This document shows, piece after piece, positions 1 to 7,534 of a DNA stretch of 12,393 nt (positions are counted from its first letter, which is position 1; each line of letters begins with the position of its first letter). The translations under genes and the position numbers were made by a program. The stretch covers positions 1 to 12,393 of the forward strand of contig DKBN01000045.1 in NCBI GenBank assembly GCA_002451235.1. The letters are read 5' to 3'. Source of the stretch: Patescibacteria group bacterium UBA6899. Lineage in GTDB: Bacteria > Patescibacteriota > Minisyncoccia > Phycocordibacterales > UBA6899. Under the pieces are notes generated by a model that made no database searches, was not told the DNA's origin, and saw nothing but the letters and a program-made list of their open reading frames with translations.

Positions 1-159
1 CGCGGCATGGTATTCCGCGTTCTCCGAGAGGTCGCCAAGCGATTTCGCCGCCTCGAGTTGTTCGGCGATCTCCTTGCGCCGTTGATGGGTCAATTGATCA
101 AGTTCCTTCTTCAGCTCATCGTATTTTTCGCGGCTGAGATACTGTTTTTCTCCGGTCAT
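1..159 (-). CDS. greA: Transcription elongation factor GreA, N-terminal part (cut by left edge)
   Basis: This gene runs off the left edge; the first 53 codons are visible. The protein begins MTGEKQYLSREKYDELKKEL and reaches the signature LGDLSENAEYH at about residues 41-51. That is the N-terminal coiled-coil of GreA, the part that enters the RNA polymerase secondary channel and stimulates transcript cleavage in backtracked complexes. The C-terminal FKBP-like domain lies outside the window. The ATG is chosen because the alignment to GreA starts there and no other in-frame start lies between it and the promoter. There is no Shine-Dalgarno sequence, and the predicted -10 ends only 9 nt before the ATG, so the mRNA should be nearly leaderless. 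It follows the mreB-mrdA operon on the same strand but has its own promoter. Confidence 0.93.
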   Translation of the reverse strand, partial: MTGEKQYLSREKYDELKKELDQLTHQRRKEIAEQLEAAKSLGDLSENAEYHAA

Positions 160-168
160 ATTCGCAAC

Positions 169-197
169 ATCATAGCACCTCGCGCACTCGGGGTCAA
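169..197 (-). promoter_or_regulatory. Sigma70-type promoter of greA
   Basis: Read on the minus strand: -35 TTGACC (192-197), a 17-bp spacer, -10 TATGAT (169-174). The predicted start site is near position 162, giving a 5' UTR of about 3 nt before the greA ATG at 159. The -35 sits in the longer context GCCTTTTGACCCC, which recurs almost unchanged in front of mreB1. Confidence 0.75.
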
Positions 198-246
198 AAG
201 GCTCTTTTTGCCATAATAGCGCTCCATTGAGCAGTGTAGCCCACGC

Positions 247-2007
247 TTAATGTTCCACGCCAGGCTCGAGATCGATCGTGCTCGAAGCGTCAGATGTGCG
301 CTTGGTAAGACCGAAATATTCCGGGGCATGATCGATGATGTCCCGAAAGAAGAGCGACGCGACATAAGAAGCGTTCAGGGTGTTCCCTTTCGGTCCGCGC
401 TCCATGACGATCGCGAACGCGTATTTCGGATCTTCATACGGGAAAAACCCGATCACCCACGAATTCCAACGGTCTTTCTTTACACCGAGTTCGGCAGTGC
501 CGGACTTCGCCGCGATCTTGATCTCGGGGATATCGAGCACCTTAGAGGTCCCCTCGACGACCGAGATGCGCATCCCGTCGTGGATCGGATTGAACTTTTC
601 CGATAGCACGGGAATACTTCTGGTCGAGGTCGCACCTCCCTTGAGGAGTGTCGGGATCGGAATGACTCCTTCGCTCGCGACGATTGACGCCTCCTTCAAC
701 GCCTGGATCGGAGTGATCTGCATGCCGTACTGTCCGATCGCGGTGAAATATGTATCGCCGATGCGCCAGTTCGGATCGTCCGGGAACATGCGGGCCTTCC
801 ATTCCGGATCGGGGATCGTGCCGACTGCTTCCCCCTCGAGATCGATCCCGGTCGTTGTCCCAAACCCGAACATCCGCGCGTAGCGCTCGATCCCTGCGAT
901 ACCGAGCCCTTTCTGGTCCCCGAATCCGCCGCCGATCTCATAAAAATAAACGTCTGAAGACCAGCCGATGGCATTCTTCATATCGATCCAGCCATGCGCG
1001 CGCCAGTCGTTGAAAATGCTTGGTTTGTCGGGGTTATACGGGTTGGGAACTGAGATCGAACCAGTAGAGAGGATCTGCGTCCATGGCTTGACCAGCCCAT
1101 CGTTATAGGCGCCGACCGCGTAGATCGGCTTCACGATGGAACCGGGGGTGTATACGCCGCCGATCGCTCGGTCGAGGAACGGTTTGCGTGCGTCGTCGTT
1201 ATACGCGGCGATCGCCGCCGCGTCGTCCCCTTTCGTCATGACGTTGGGGTCGTACTCCGGAAAACTCGTAAGCGCGATCAATTCGCCGGTGCGGATGTCC
1301 ATGATGCCGCCCGCCCCGCCGGTGAAATCTCTCGCAAGCGCAACCTCACGGATGCGGTCGTAGAGATCCTTCTGCACGCGTTCATCGATCGAAAGTGCCA
1401 GATTCTCCCCGGCGCGCGGGGGGTCGATGATGTTCTGGGAAATGGTGTGTCCGAGCGCGTCGGTCTCGATGATGCGCAGTCCCTGTTTCCCCCTCAAGAG
1501 ATCGTTGTAATACTGTTCGACGCCTGCTGCCGCCTCATAGTCGGAACGGTAATAGACGCCGTTCTTATCCTGGGCGGGATATCGCAGATACCCAAGAACG
1601 TGCGCGAAACCCCCTTCATCGAGGTAGGCGCGACCGGAGAAATCCTCGCCTTCTGCAGCGGGCGTGTTCCATGCGAGCCGCACGCTGTTGCGGTCGGTTA
1701 TGATCCCTCGTTCTGGAAAGAGATACTGATGCTCCAGACGATTGTTCTCGCTGACCTTCGCATACACTTCCCCCTCTCTCACTTGAAGTATCCCTGCTCG
1801 CCCAGCGAACACCAGGCCGATCAAAAGGAATGTTACTCCGAGGATCGCGATTGTGCGCTGCTTGATCGGCTGTTCGATCCGTCCTTCGAACTGCTGTGTG
1901 TCGAATTCCGGGATATTGCGATCATCGAGGAAGATCTCGTCCGGAGCGATATCCTCGGTCGCATATCGCTTGGCCTTGCCGAAGAAGAACGGGTATCGCC
2001 TTCTCAT
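247..2007 (-). CDS. mrdA: Penicillin-binding protein 2 (elongasome D,D-transpeptidase)
   Basis: This is a 586-residue class B PBP, a normal length, and complete. It cross-links peptidoglycan on the outer face of the membrane during side-wall growth, as partner of RodA and the MreBCD complex. Visible parts are a basic cytoplasmic N-terminus (about 1-50), one membrane anchor (about 52-70), a dimerisation/pedestal domain with the RGIITDRN motif (100-107), and the transpeptidase domain (about 230-556). The active-site motifs are all present: SxxK as SIVK with nucleophile Ser290, SxN as SSD at 350-352 (the usual PBP2 form), and KSGT at 501-504. The ATG lies 3 nt after the mreD-like stop, without a Shine-Dalgarno sequence, so translation is probably coupled. 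It is the last gene of the mreB-mreC-mreD-mrdA operon. No rodA is seen in the window. Confidence 0.96.
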   Translation of the reverse strand: MRRRYPFFFGKAKRYATEDIAPDEIFLDDRNIPEFDTQQFEGRIEQPIKQRTIAILGVTFLLIGLVFAGRAGILQVREGEVYAKVSENNRLEHQYLFPERGIITDRNSVRLAWNTPAAEGEDFSGRAYLDEGGFAHVLGYLRYPAQDKNGVYYRSDYEAAAGVEQYYNDLLRGKQGLRIIETDALGHTISQNIIDPPRAGENLALSIDERVQKDLYDRIREVALARDFTGGAGGIMDIRTGELIALTSFPEYDPNVMTKGDDAAAIAAYNDDARKPFLDRAIGGVYTPGSIVKPIYAVGAYNDGLVKPWTQILSTGSISVPNPYNPDKPSIFNDWRAHGWIDMKNAIGWSSDVYFYEIGGGFGDQKGLGIAGIERYARMFGFGTTTGIDLEGEAVGTIPDPEWKARMFPDDPNWRIGDTYFTAIGQYGMQITPIQALKEASIVASEGVIPIPTLLKGGATSTRSIPVLSEKFNPIHDGMRISVVEGTSKVLDIPEIKIAAKSGTAELGVKKDRWNSWVIGFFPYEDPKYAFAIVMERGPKGNTLNASYVASLFFRDIIDHAPEYFGLTKRTSDASSTIDLEPGVEH

Positions 2008-2010
2008 ATG

Positions 2011-2328
2011 CTACAAGGCGAAACCGCGCACCCTCCCGCGGAGCGTTTCGATCAGGATCATTGAGAGAAGAACGATGATCGTCATGTTCCCTATCGACCA
2101 GAAGGACGAAGCGAACGGGCGGTACAGCGCATCGTACGCCGCAGCAAGAACGACGGCTTCGTAATACGCAGGAACATAGATGGCGCATGCAACGAGCGCA
2201 ATAAGAGTGACAGGTGCAGGAAGCACGCAAGCAGAGAGAAAGAGCGCGCACCCTATCGCGACCCTCTTACTGTGCGGGAGAGGTATTGTTCGCTTGAGGA
2301 ACTGCAACATAGACATATCGGAGCTCAT
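2011..2328 (-). CDS. mreD: Small MreD-like membrane protein
   Basis: The frame encodes about 105 residues from the ATG at 2328, or 101 or 99 from the ATGs at 2316 and 2310; none has a convincing Shine-Dalgarno sequence. I identify it mainly by position, between mreC and mrdA, where MreD belongs. The sequence is strongly hydrophobic, with about three membrane segments, near residues 20-35, 37-65 and 75-95, and a basic C-terminus (RGRVRGFAL). A YYEAVVLAAAYDALYRP stretch resembles the loop after the second helix in MreD proteins. Typical MreD has about 160 residues and five or six helices, so this is a reduced or diverged form. Its start overlaps the mreC end by about 40-60 nt, suggesting translational coupling. 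An unrelated membrane protein at this position cannot be excluded. Confidence 0.65.
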   Translation of the reverse strand: MSSDMSMLQFLKRTIPLPHSKRVAIGCALFLSACVLPAPVTLIALVACAIYVPAYYEAVVLAAAYDALYRPFASSFWSIGNMTIIVLLSMILIETLRGRVRGFAL

Positions 2329-3112
2329 GATAATTGACCGGAAGCGACAAGTACACGGTCGAGAACGAGGAATTCGGCGGTGCATCCACCATCTCGACCG
2401 TTCCGATGAAATCGTCGGCGATGCCAGGCACGCGGACCCCGTCGCCGGCTGAGATCTCCGTGCCGCGCGGGACGCTCGTGACGAAGCTTCCACCGCCGGA
2501 CCCTTTCGCGATCGCTGGGATGCTTGACGTGCCGATATCGACCTCTAGCTCATAGCCGTTAGTGGAATAGAGCGAGACAAGCGCGCTGTGCCGATAGGTC
2601 CGCACCACTTCGCCGATCGTGAAAGTTCCATTCATTAGAACGCGCATCCCTACTTCGATGCCGTCGTCTGATCCTAGATCGATGACCAGCGTGTCATACT
2701 CTGTGACCGGCGGGCGCGCAAGCACGGCGGCTAGCACAAGTGATCGTCCGTCATTTTGCCTTCCGAGAACCGTCTTGAGTTCCTGATTTTCCGCCCCAAG
2801 AAGCGCATATTGATAGGTCTTCTCCGAAAGATCGTAGAGCGACTCCTTCAGCGAGAGGTTCTCTCGAAGCAGAGCGTCCTTGGAGCTCAGGTACGCGCGT
2901 GCGCTCGTCGTGAATTCCCAGAACGAGGCGGTCGCTCCCCAAAGCGGACGCGCAAGAAAATCAGCCGCTTTGCCGAGCACCGATGCGATCGGCCCGCGGG
3001 TGAGAATGACGGCGAGCAGGACCAGAGCGGCGACGGTCACGATGCTTCTGCGGCGTCCGCGCTGATTCCTATCGCTGCGGAATCCGGTGAATGGTCTGAG
3101 CGGTCTATCCAT
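2267..3112 (-). CDS. mreC: Rod shape-determining protein MreC
   Basis: The 281-residue product is a normal MreC length. It has a short basic cytoplasmic tail, a single membrane segment (about 23-38), a coiled coil (about 72-117, ending AENQELKTVLGRQN), and the double beta-barrel periplasmic-type domain (about 125-271). Recognisable beta-domain motifs are VIDLGSDDGIEVGMRVL (143-159) and SAGDGVRVPG (221-230). MreC links cytoplasmic MreB to PBP2 and RodA outside the membrane and activates PBP2. The ATG is 32 nt downstream of the mreB1 stop, with no good Shine-Dalgarno sequence in between. It ends in a Gln/Asn/Ser-rich tail that overlaps the start of the mreD-like gene. Confidence 0.95.
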   Translation of the reverse strand: MDRPLRPFTGFRSDRNQRGRRRSIVTVAALVLLAVILTRGPIASVLGKAADFLARPLWGATASFWEFTTSARAYLSSKDALLRENLSLKESLYDLSEKTYQYALLGAENQELKTVLGRQNDGRSLVLAAVLARPPVTEYDTLVIDLGSDDGIEVGMRVLMNGTFTIGEVVRTYRHSALVSLYSTNGYELEVDIGTSSIPAIAKGSGGGSFVTSVPRGTEISAGDGVRVPGIADDFIGTVEMVDAPPNSSFSTVYLSLPVNYHELRYVYVAVPQANNTSPAQ

Positions 3113-3144
3113 GTGTGAAAAGAAGCGCCTTGGGAATGCGCAAC

Positions 3145-4194
3145 TTAACGTGGCGGTAATTCATTATCGTGCTCGATCAGAACCTCACGGTACTGCTCGA
3201 GGTTCTCTACCACGATCCCGGTGCCGCGCGCGACCGCGGTCAACGGATCGTCGGCGACCGCGACGGGGAATTTCAATGTTTGCGCCAAGAGGTCGGCAAG
3301 ACCGTAGATCAGTGCTCCCCCGCCCACGATCACGATGCCTCGATTCATGATGTCGGAAAGGATCTCGGGCGGCGTCGTTTCAAGGACCTCTTTGGTCGAG
3401 TCGAGGAGCACCTGGATCGACGGCGCCAGCGCTTCCCGAATGTCTGCATCTGTAACGATCACCTCGCGCGGGAGTCCGGTCAAGAGATCGCGCCCGCGGA
3501 TCGCCGCTTCCATCGGCTCTTTCGGTTTGGTCGCGCTTCCGATCGCGATCTTCACGTTCTCCGCTGTGCGCTCGCCGATCAGGATCTTGAACTCATCGCG
3601 AATGTAGGAAATGATGTCGTTATTGAAACGATCGCCCGCGACCTTAAGATTCTTTGAGTTCACGATGCCCCCCAACGAGATGACCGCGATATCGGTCGTG
3701 CCGCCGCCGATGTCGATCACCATCGATCCGACCGGGTCCTGGACCGGGAGTCTGATGCCGATCGCTGCTGCCATCGGCTCTTCGACGATATATACCTCTC
3801 GCGCCCCTGCGTTCACCGCTGCGTCTCGGACCGCGCGCGTCTCGACGTTGGTGATCCCTGACGGAACACCGATCACTACGCGGGGCCTGCCGTTCTTCTT
3901 CGAGAGCTTCACTGCTTTCCCGATGAAATGCGCAAGCATCTCTTCCGTCACCTCGAAGTCTGAGATCACGCCGTCGACCAAGGGTCGGATCGCGACCACA
4001 TGTCCCGGCGTACGCCCGAGCATCTGCTTCGCGTCACTCCCGACAGCGACGACGCGGTTGGTCTTTTGATTCAACGCGACCACAGACGGCTCATTGATGA
4101 TGATGCCGTGGTCGCGCAAATAGACGAGCGTGTTTGCCGTTCCGAGATCGATCCCGATATCCGCTCCGAGCATGCTATAAAAGCGCTCCAACAT
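3145..4194 (-). CDS. mreB: Actin-like rod shape protein MreB (copy 1, operon copy)
   Basis: The 349-residue product is a full-length bacterial actin. It polymerises on the inner membrane and steers the elongation machinery encoded just downstream (mreC, mreD, mrdA). All nucleotide-binding motifs are intact: phosphate-1 GIDLGTANT (14-22), the VEEPMAAAIG region (137-146), phosphate-2 DIGGGTTD (161-168) and adenosine loop GGGA (291-294). The start is either the ATG at 4194 or an internal ATG at 4173 (MLGADIGIDLG). I keep 4194 because the predicted transcript starts only about 6 nt upstream. There is no Shine-Dalgarno sequence. It is the first gene of the operon. A second, diverged mreB lies at 9957-10970. 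Confidence 0.96.
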   Translation of the reverse strand: MLERFYSMLGADIGIDLGTANTLVYLRDHGIIINEPSVVALNQKTNRVVAVGSDAKQMLGRTPGHVVAIRPLVDGVISDFEVTEEMLAHFIGKAVKLSKKNGRPRVVIGVPSGITNVETRAVRDAAVNAGAREVYIVEEPMAAAIGIRLPVQDPVGSMVIDIGGGTTDIAVISLGGIVNSKNLKVAGDRFNNDIISYIRDEFKILIGERTAENVKIAIGSATKPKEPMEAAIRGRDLLTGLPREVIVTDADIREALAPSIQVLLDSTKEVLETTPPEILSDIMNRGIVIVGGGALIYGLADLLAQTLKFPVAVADDPLTAVARGTGIVVENLEQYREVLIEHDNELPPR

Positions 4195-4206
4195 AGAAGT
4201 AGGCGT

Positions 4207-4235
4207 ATTCTATGCGAACCCCCCTGGGGAGTCAA
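4207..4235 (-). promoter_or_regulatory. Promoter of the mreB1-mreC-mreD-mrdA operon
   Basis: On the minus strand: -35 TTGACT (4230-4235), a 17-bp spacer, -10 TAGAAT (4207-4212). The predicted start is near 4200, leaving a 5' UTR of about 6 nt before the ATG at 4194. The spacer contains a C-run/G-run inverted repeat (CCCCAGGGG). The upstream context GCCTTTTGACTCC matches the greA promoter context at 12 of 13 bases. Confidence 0.75.
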
Positions 4236-4275
4236 AAGGCGATATAACACCACATGAGTCTCTCTCACGGTCAAA

Positions 4276-4304
4276 TTCTCAACTTTCTTTGCGGTGTGTA
4301 TGAT
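4276..4304 (+). promoter_or_regulatory. Possible plus-strand promoter of the small 4334 gene
   Basis: -35 TTCTCA (4276-4281), a 17-bp spacer, -10 TATGAT (4299-4304). The predicted start, near 4311, falls inside a perfect 12-bp palindrome, ATCGAATTCGAT (4308-4319), that could be an operator. It diverges from the mreB1 promoter on the other strand. Confidence 0.45.
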
Positions 4305-4333
4305 GACATCGAATTCGATCTTTCGGAGGGTCT

Positions 4334-4585
4334 ATGAGCATACCCATCATCGTGGACATATGCGCTTTCCCGCTCAAGAAGAACACGGGCTGGTGGTATA
4401 CGGCAACGTGCGAAATGTTGGGTGGAGCGTGCAGTAGCGGTACAAGTATGGCGGCAGCCCTTACGGCGGTTCTCGTGCTGCTTGCCCGTAAGCGTTCGCC
4501 CGAACATCGCATCACGTATCGCTTCCCAAATTCTGATCAGCACATCCGTCTTCGCCCGGAATTCTCCCTCACCTTCACCCCGTGA
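4334..4585 (+). CDS. Hypothetical small protein, 83 residues
   Basis: I do not recognise this protein. It begins MSIPIIVDICAFPLKKNTGW, has two Trp residues at 20-21, a Cys pair near 26 and 33, and a hydrophobic stretch MAAALTAVLVLLARKR (about 39-54) that could be one membrane helix followed by positive charges. The case for a real gene is contextual: GGAGGG lies 4-9 nt before the ATG, a fair promoter lies 30 nt upstream, and a hairpin with a T-rich tail covers the stop codon. It stands alone on the plus strand between minus-strand mreB1 and proS. Minus-strand frames across the same DNA (starts at 4543 and 4515) have no comparable signals. The transcript could instead act as RNA. Confidence 0.42.
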   Translation: MSIPIIVDICAFPLKKNTGWWYTATCEMLGGACSSGTSMAAALTAVLVLLARKRSPEHRITYRFPNSDQHIRLRPEFSLTFTP

Positions 4586-4597
4586 GGGATATTTTTA
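4566..4597 (+). terminator. Likely intrinsic terminator of the 4334 gene
   Basis: A 7-bp stem CCCTCAC/GTGAGGG (4566-4572 with 4582-4588) with a 9-nt loop is followed by ATATTTTTAT. The TGA stop of the 4334 gene lies within the right arm. A second, alternative hairpin, GGGATA-TTTT-TATCCC (4586-4601), overlaps it and includes the proS stop codon of the opposite strand, so the site may serve convergent transcripts. On the minus strand there is no T-run after the first stem. Confidence 0.5.
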
Positions 4598-5845
4598 TCC
4601 CAGCGAGGACAGGAAATCTGTCTTTGCGATGATGCGCATTTCTGCGCCCGTTCGCTCCTTAATCTCCACATTCCCATCCGCGACCGTTTTCTTCGAAATG
4701 ACGATGCGATGCGGGATGCCCAAGAGGTCGCTGTCCGCGAACTTCTCTCCCGCAGATACCCCTTTGCGATCGTCATAAAGGATCTCGACACCCCTCTTCG
4801 CAAGCGTTTCATGGAGTTCATCGCCGAATGCCCGCACCGGTCCGTCGTCCGGCGCGAGCGAGATTAGGTGATACGCGAACGGAGCGACGCTTTCGGGCCA
4901 AACGATCCCCTTTTCGTCCGCGAATGCCTCGACCGCCACTCCCATAAGACGAGTGACGCCGATTCCGAAACATCCCATGATCGGGTACTGCTGATTTCCT
5001 TCAGCATCTCTGAATGTATAGTTAAAATCGTGTGAATATTTTGTCCCGAGATCGAAAATGTTACCGACCTCTGACGCTTTTGCGCGAGTGAGCTTCCCAC
5101 TTTTCGTACATCTCGTACACGCATCGCCCTCTTTCTCTTTTGTGATCTCAACATTCGCACAATATGGGCACTTGTCGCAATAGAGGATATCATCCTCTCC
5201 CGCGTCTGTAAGTACCATGAATTCGTACGAGAGTTTTTTAGTGAAGCTGCCTCCGGACGCCTCCGTCGCTTTGGCAGTAAGCCCGCACCGTTCGTAGACC
5301 TTAAGATATGCCTCTTTCGCCACAGCGTAGAATCGGTCGAAATCCTCTTGTGTCTCATGAAACGAATACATATCTTTCATTGTAAACTCCCTTCCTCGCA
5401 TGACACCGGATTTCGCACGAAGTTCGTCACGATACTTCTGTCCGATCTGATATACGGCGAGCGGTAGATCTTTATAAGAAAGCGCGTATTCTTGCGCGAT
5501 CGGCGTCACAATCTCTTCCTCGCTTTGCCCAACAGTATATTCCTTTTCCGTACGACTCATGATCTTGAACACGACATCGACATTCTCCCATGCACCTGTC
5601 TGTTTCCATGGCTCAGAAGGATGGAGCGTCGCCATGCGGATCTCTTGTCCTCCGATCGCATCCATTTCCTCGCGAACGATCCGCTCAATCTTCTCTAGCA
5701 CACGGCGCCCCAAAGGAAGATACGAGTACACGCCCGCCATTTCCTTATGAACATACCCGCCACGGATCAGAAGCTGGGCGTTCTTCGAGGTCTCATCCGA
5801 TGGCGCCTCTCGACGCGTCTTGGTGAATAGTTGTGATTGCCGCAT
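4595..5845 (-). CDS. proS: Prolyl-tRNA synthetase, short form without editing domain
   Basis: The 416-residue class II synthetase charges tRNA-Pro with proline in the cytoplasm. Motif 1 (about 43-76), the QSEEEIVTP segment (107-115), motif 2 around KYRDELRAKSGVMRGREF (137-154) and motif 3 GCFGIGVTRLMG (291-302) are present, followed by the anticodon-binding domain (about 325-416). The usual bacterial enzyme has about 570 residues with a 180-residue INS editing domain between motifs 2 and 3. Here that space holds only a compact Cys-rich insert with Cys at 223, 226, 229, 243 and 246, resembling a small zinc ribbon. Cis-editing of Ala-tRNA-Pro is therefore missing. It is the last gene of the holB-frr-rseP-proS cluster, 23 nt after rseP, and may also be expressed from its own leaderless promoter. 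Confidence 0.95.
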   Translation of the reverse strand: MRQSQLFTKTRREAPSDETSKNAQLLIRGGYVHKEMAGVYSYLPLGRRVLEKIERIVREEMDAIGGQEIRMATLHPSEPWKQTGAWENVDVVFKIMSRTEKEYTVGQSEEEIVTPIAQEYALSYKDLPLAVYQIGQKYRDELRAKSGVMRGREFTMKDMYSFHETQEDFDRFYAVAKEAYLKVYERCGLTAKATEASGGSFTKKLSYEFMVLTDAGEDDILYCDKCPYCANVEITKEKEGDACTRCTKSGKLTRAKASEVGNIFDLGTKYSHDFNYTFRDAEGNQQYPIMGCFGIGVTRLMGVAVEAFADEKGIVWPESVAPFAYHLISLAPDDGPVRAFGDELHETLAKRGVEILYDDRKGVSAGEKFADSDLLGIPHRIVISKKTVADGNVEIKERTGAEMRIIAKTDFLSSLG

Positions 5846-5851
5846 AGAAAT

Positions 5852-5860
5852 ACTTTACCA
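5852..5860 (-). promoter_or_regulatory. Possible extended -10 promoter giving leaderless proS mRNA
   Basis: On the minus strand, TGG followed by TAAAGT (5852-5857) lies in the 23-nt gap between rseP and proS. Standard spacing would put the transcript start at 5845, the A of the proS ATG. The -35 is poor, so this rests on the extended -10 and on the similar geometry at greA, mreB1 and mreB2. Confidence 0.3.
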
Positions 5861-5868
5861 GAAGTTCG

Positions 5869-6963
5869 CTACGAGAACAGCTTCATCACGTCATGGTATG
5901 TCACCGCGACCATGAGCAGCATCAAGAGCGCGAAGCCCGTTGCGTTCACTGTATTCGCGACCTTTGCCGGAATAGGTCTCCGGATCATGCCTTCGATCAG
6001 CACGAACAGTAGGCGCCCACCGTCAAGTGCAGGGAATGGGATCAGGTTGATGATGGCAAGATTGATCGAGATGATCGCGGTGAAGATAACGAGATTCGCG
6101 TACCCGAGCGACGCAGCAACGCCGACCGCGTTCACGATCCCGACCGGTCCGGTGACCTGCGAAAAATCCGATGTTCCCCTGAAGAACCCGCCGAGGAAGC
6201 TCGCGATCCCGCGCGCGGTCACGTCTGTGTAATACCAGGTGCGTTCCGTCCCCTCCAGAAGCGCAAGAGGAAGCGGGAGCCGGAGCGTTCCTATGCGGTC
6301 CATAGAGATGCCGATCGCGGCGCGGCCCGCGACGATCCCCTCCTTTGGGGTCGCTGCAAGGTCAAGGACTTCCCCCTTTCGGCGAACTTTGATGGTCACT
6401 TTCTCTCCTTGGCGGGGGCCGACGAACGACGAGACATCTTCCGGTGTGGCGGGGTATGCCACCGCGTCGCCCGAGCGAACAGAGAGGATCGCGTCCCCTT
6501 CTTGGAATTTCGCCTGCGCAGCGGGAGAGTCAGGAGCGACGGAGAGGATGGTGAGAGCGGGATCGTGCACATAGGATGCGTATGGCGTGTCCTCAGCGGA
6601 AGCGGGCATACCTATCATGAGGATCGCGGTCACAAGGATCCATGCGAGCAGCATATTGAATACGACCCCGGCGACAACCACGAGCGAACGCTGCCAGAGC
6701 GGACGGTGATTGAAGCTGCGATCAAGATCGGGACCTTCAGAGACCTCTGTCGGATCCTCGCCGTAGATCTTCACATATCCCCCCAAAGGAAGTGCATTGA
6801 ACACATACCGTGTCTCCCCTTTCTCCACGGAAAAGAGGCGCGGCGGGAAACCGAACGCGAACTCGTCCACGCGCATGCGCGAGAGCTTCGCGACGAGAAA
6901 ATGTCCGAACTCGTGCGCGATCACGAGAATGAGGAGAATGACGAGGAATAAGAGGATATTCAT
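5869..6963 (-). CDS. rseP: RseP-type site-2 intramembrane metalloprotease (M50 family)
   Basis: The 364-residue multi-pass membrane protease is intact. The zinc motif HEFGH is at 17-21 in the first membrane helix, a conserved Asn at 103 sits in GVVFNMLLAW of the second hydrophobic region, one PDZ domain spans about 137-205 (ILSVAPDSPAAQAKFQEGD), and the third metal ligand is in ALDGG (Asp314). This family cleaves membrane proteins within the bilayer, such as anti-sigma factors and signal-peptide remnants. E. coli RseP is longer and has two PDZ domains; a single PDZ is common elsewhere. The ATG is 5 nt after the frr stop, with no Shine-Dalgarno sequence, so coupling is likely. No anti-sigma partner is seen in the window, so its substrate is unknown. 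Confidence 0.95.
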   Translation of the reverse strand: MNILLFLVILLILVIAHEFGHFLVAKLSRMRVDEFAFGFPPRLFSVEKGETRYVFNALPLGGYVKIYGEDPTEVSEGPDLDRSFNHRPLWQRSLVVVAGVVFNMLLAWILVTAILMIGMPASAEDTPYASYVHDPALTILSVAPDSPAAQAKFQEGDAILSVRSGDAVAYPATPEDVSSFVGPRQGEKVTIKVRRKGEVLDLAATPKEGIVAGRAAIGISMDRIGTLRLPLPLALLEGTERTWYYTDVTARGIASFLGGFFRGTSDFSQVTGPVGIVNAVGVAASLGYANLVIFTAIISINLAIINLIPFPALDGGRLLFVLIEGMIRRPIPAKVANTVNATGFALLMLLMVAVTYHDVMKLFS

Positions 6964-6968
6964 GGGAC

Positions 6969-7520
6969 TCAGTTCACGATATCTGATTCTTTCTTCTTCG
7001 CCATCCCTTCGAGCTTTCCGTTCCCTTCGTCCATCAATTTCTGGAGCTCCTCTTTCGCCTTGAAGTGCTCGTCCTCGGATATATTGCCTTCCTTTTCTTT
7101 CGTCTTGAGGTCATTTAAGACCGCTTCTCGCTCCTTTCGAAGCGAGATACGCGCCTCTTCGAGCTTTCCATGGAGGAGTTTCACGATCTGCGCGCGGCGC
7201 TCGCTGGTGAGCTCCGGGAATATCACTCGCAAGCCATCCGAGTCCGAGACCACAGAAAGGCCGATGTCTGCCTTTTGGATGGCAGCTTCTATCGCCTTGA
7301 TCTGGCCCTTGTCCCAAGGTGTCACCTTCAAGGTCCTCGGGTCTTCCATCGCGATGTTCCCAACGTGCGCGATCGGCATGAACGACCCGTAGGATTCGAC
7401 GCTGATCTCGTCGAGGATCGCGGCGGTGGCGCGGCCGGTACGGAGGAGTGTGAGCTCCTTGCGAAGCCACTCTTCGATATCGGCGATGCGCGTCTTGAAT
7501 GTGCTGAATTGGTATGCCAT
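6969..7520 (-). CDS. frr: Ribosome recycling factor
   Basis: The 183-residue protein from the ATG at 7520 has normal RRF length. It shows the three-helix-bundle signature LRTGRA (26-31), followed by the beta domain (SVESYGSFMPIAHVGNI, then EDPRTLKV) and the PELTSERRAQIVKLL helix. With EF-G it splits post-termination ribosomes. I prefer the ATG at 7520 because the distance from start to RTGRA then matches E. coli RRF. An upstream GTG at 7538 overlaps the holB stop as GTGA and would add six residues; it remains possible as a coupled start. There is no Shine-Dalgarno sequence. It lies between holB and rseP. Confidence 0.95.
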   Translation of the reverse strand: MAYQFSTFKTRIADIEEWLRKELTLLRTGRATAAILDEISVESYGSFMPIAHVGNIAMEDPRTLKVTPWDKGQIKAIEAAIQKADIGLSVVSDSDGLRVIFPELTSERRAQIVKLLHGKLEEARISLRKEREAVLNDLKTKEKEGNISEDEHFKAKEELQKLMDEGNGKLEGMAKKKESDIVN

Positions 7521-7534
7521 ATCGGGCGATTGTA

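Noticed and set aside
190..212. Terminator between mrdA and greA
   Set aside because: The minus-strand stretch GGCAAAAAG...CCTTTTGACC pairs only imperfectly and has no T-run; the CTTTTGACC part is better explained as the greA -35 region.
3169..3657. Long plus-strand frames opposite mreB1, and similar ones opposite mrdA, rseP, frr and mreB2
   Set aside because: They mirror highly conserved genes in moderately GC-rich DNA, have no promoter or Shine-Dalgarno sequence, and read as Arg/Ser/Pro-rich shadow sequence.
4266..4290. Second minus-strand promoter (TTGACC) upstream of mreB1
   Set aside because: A TTGACC is present but no -10 lies at 16-18 bp; the closest TGTTAT is at 19 bp. The TTGACT/TAGAAT pair nearer the gene is much better.
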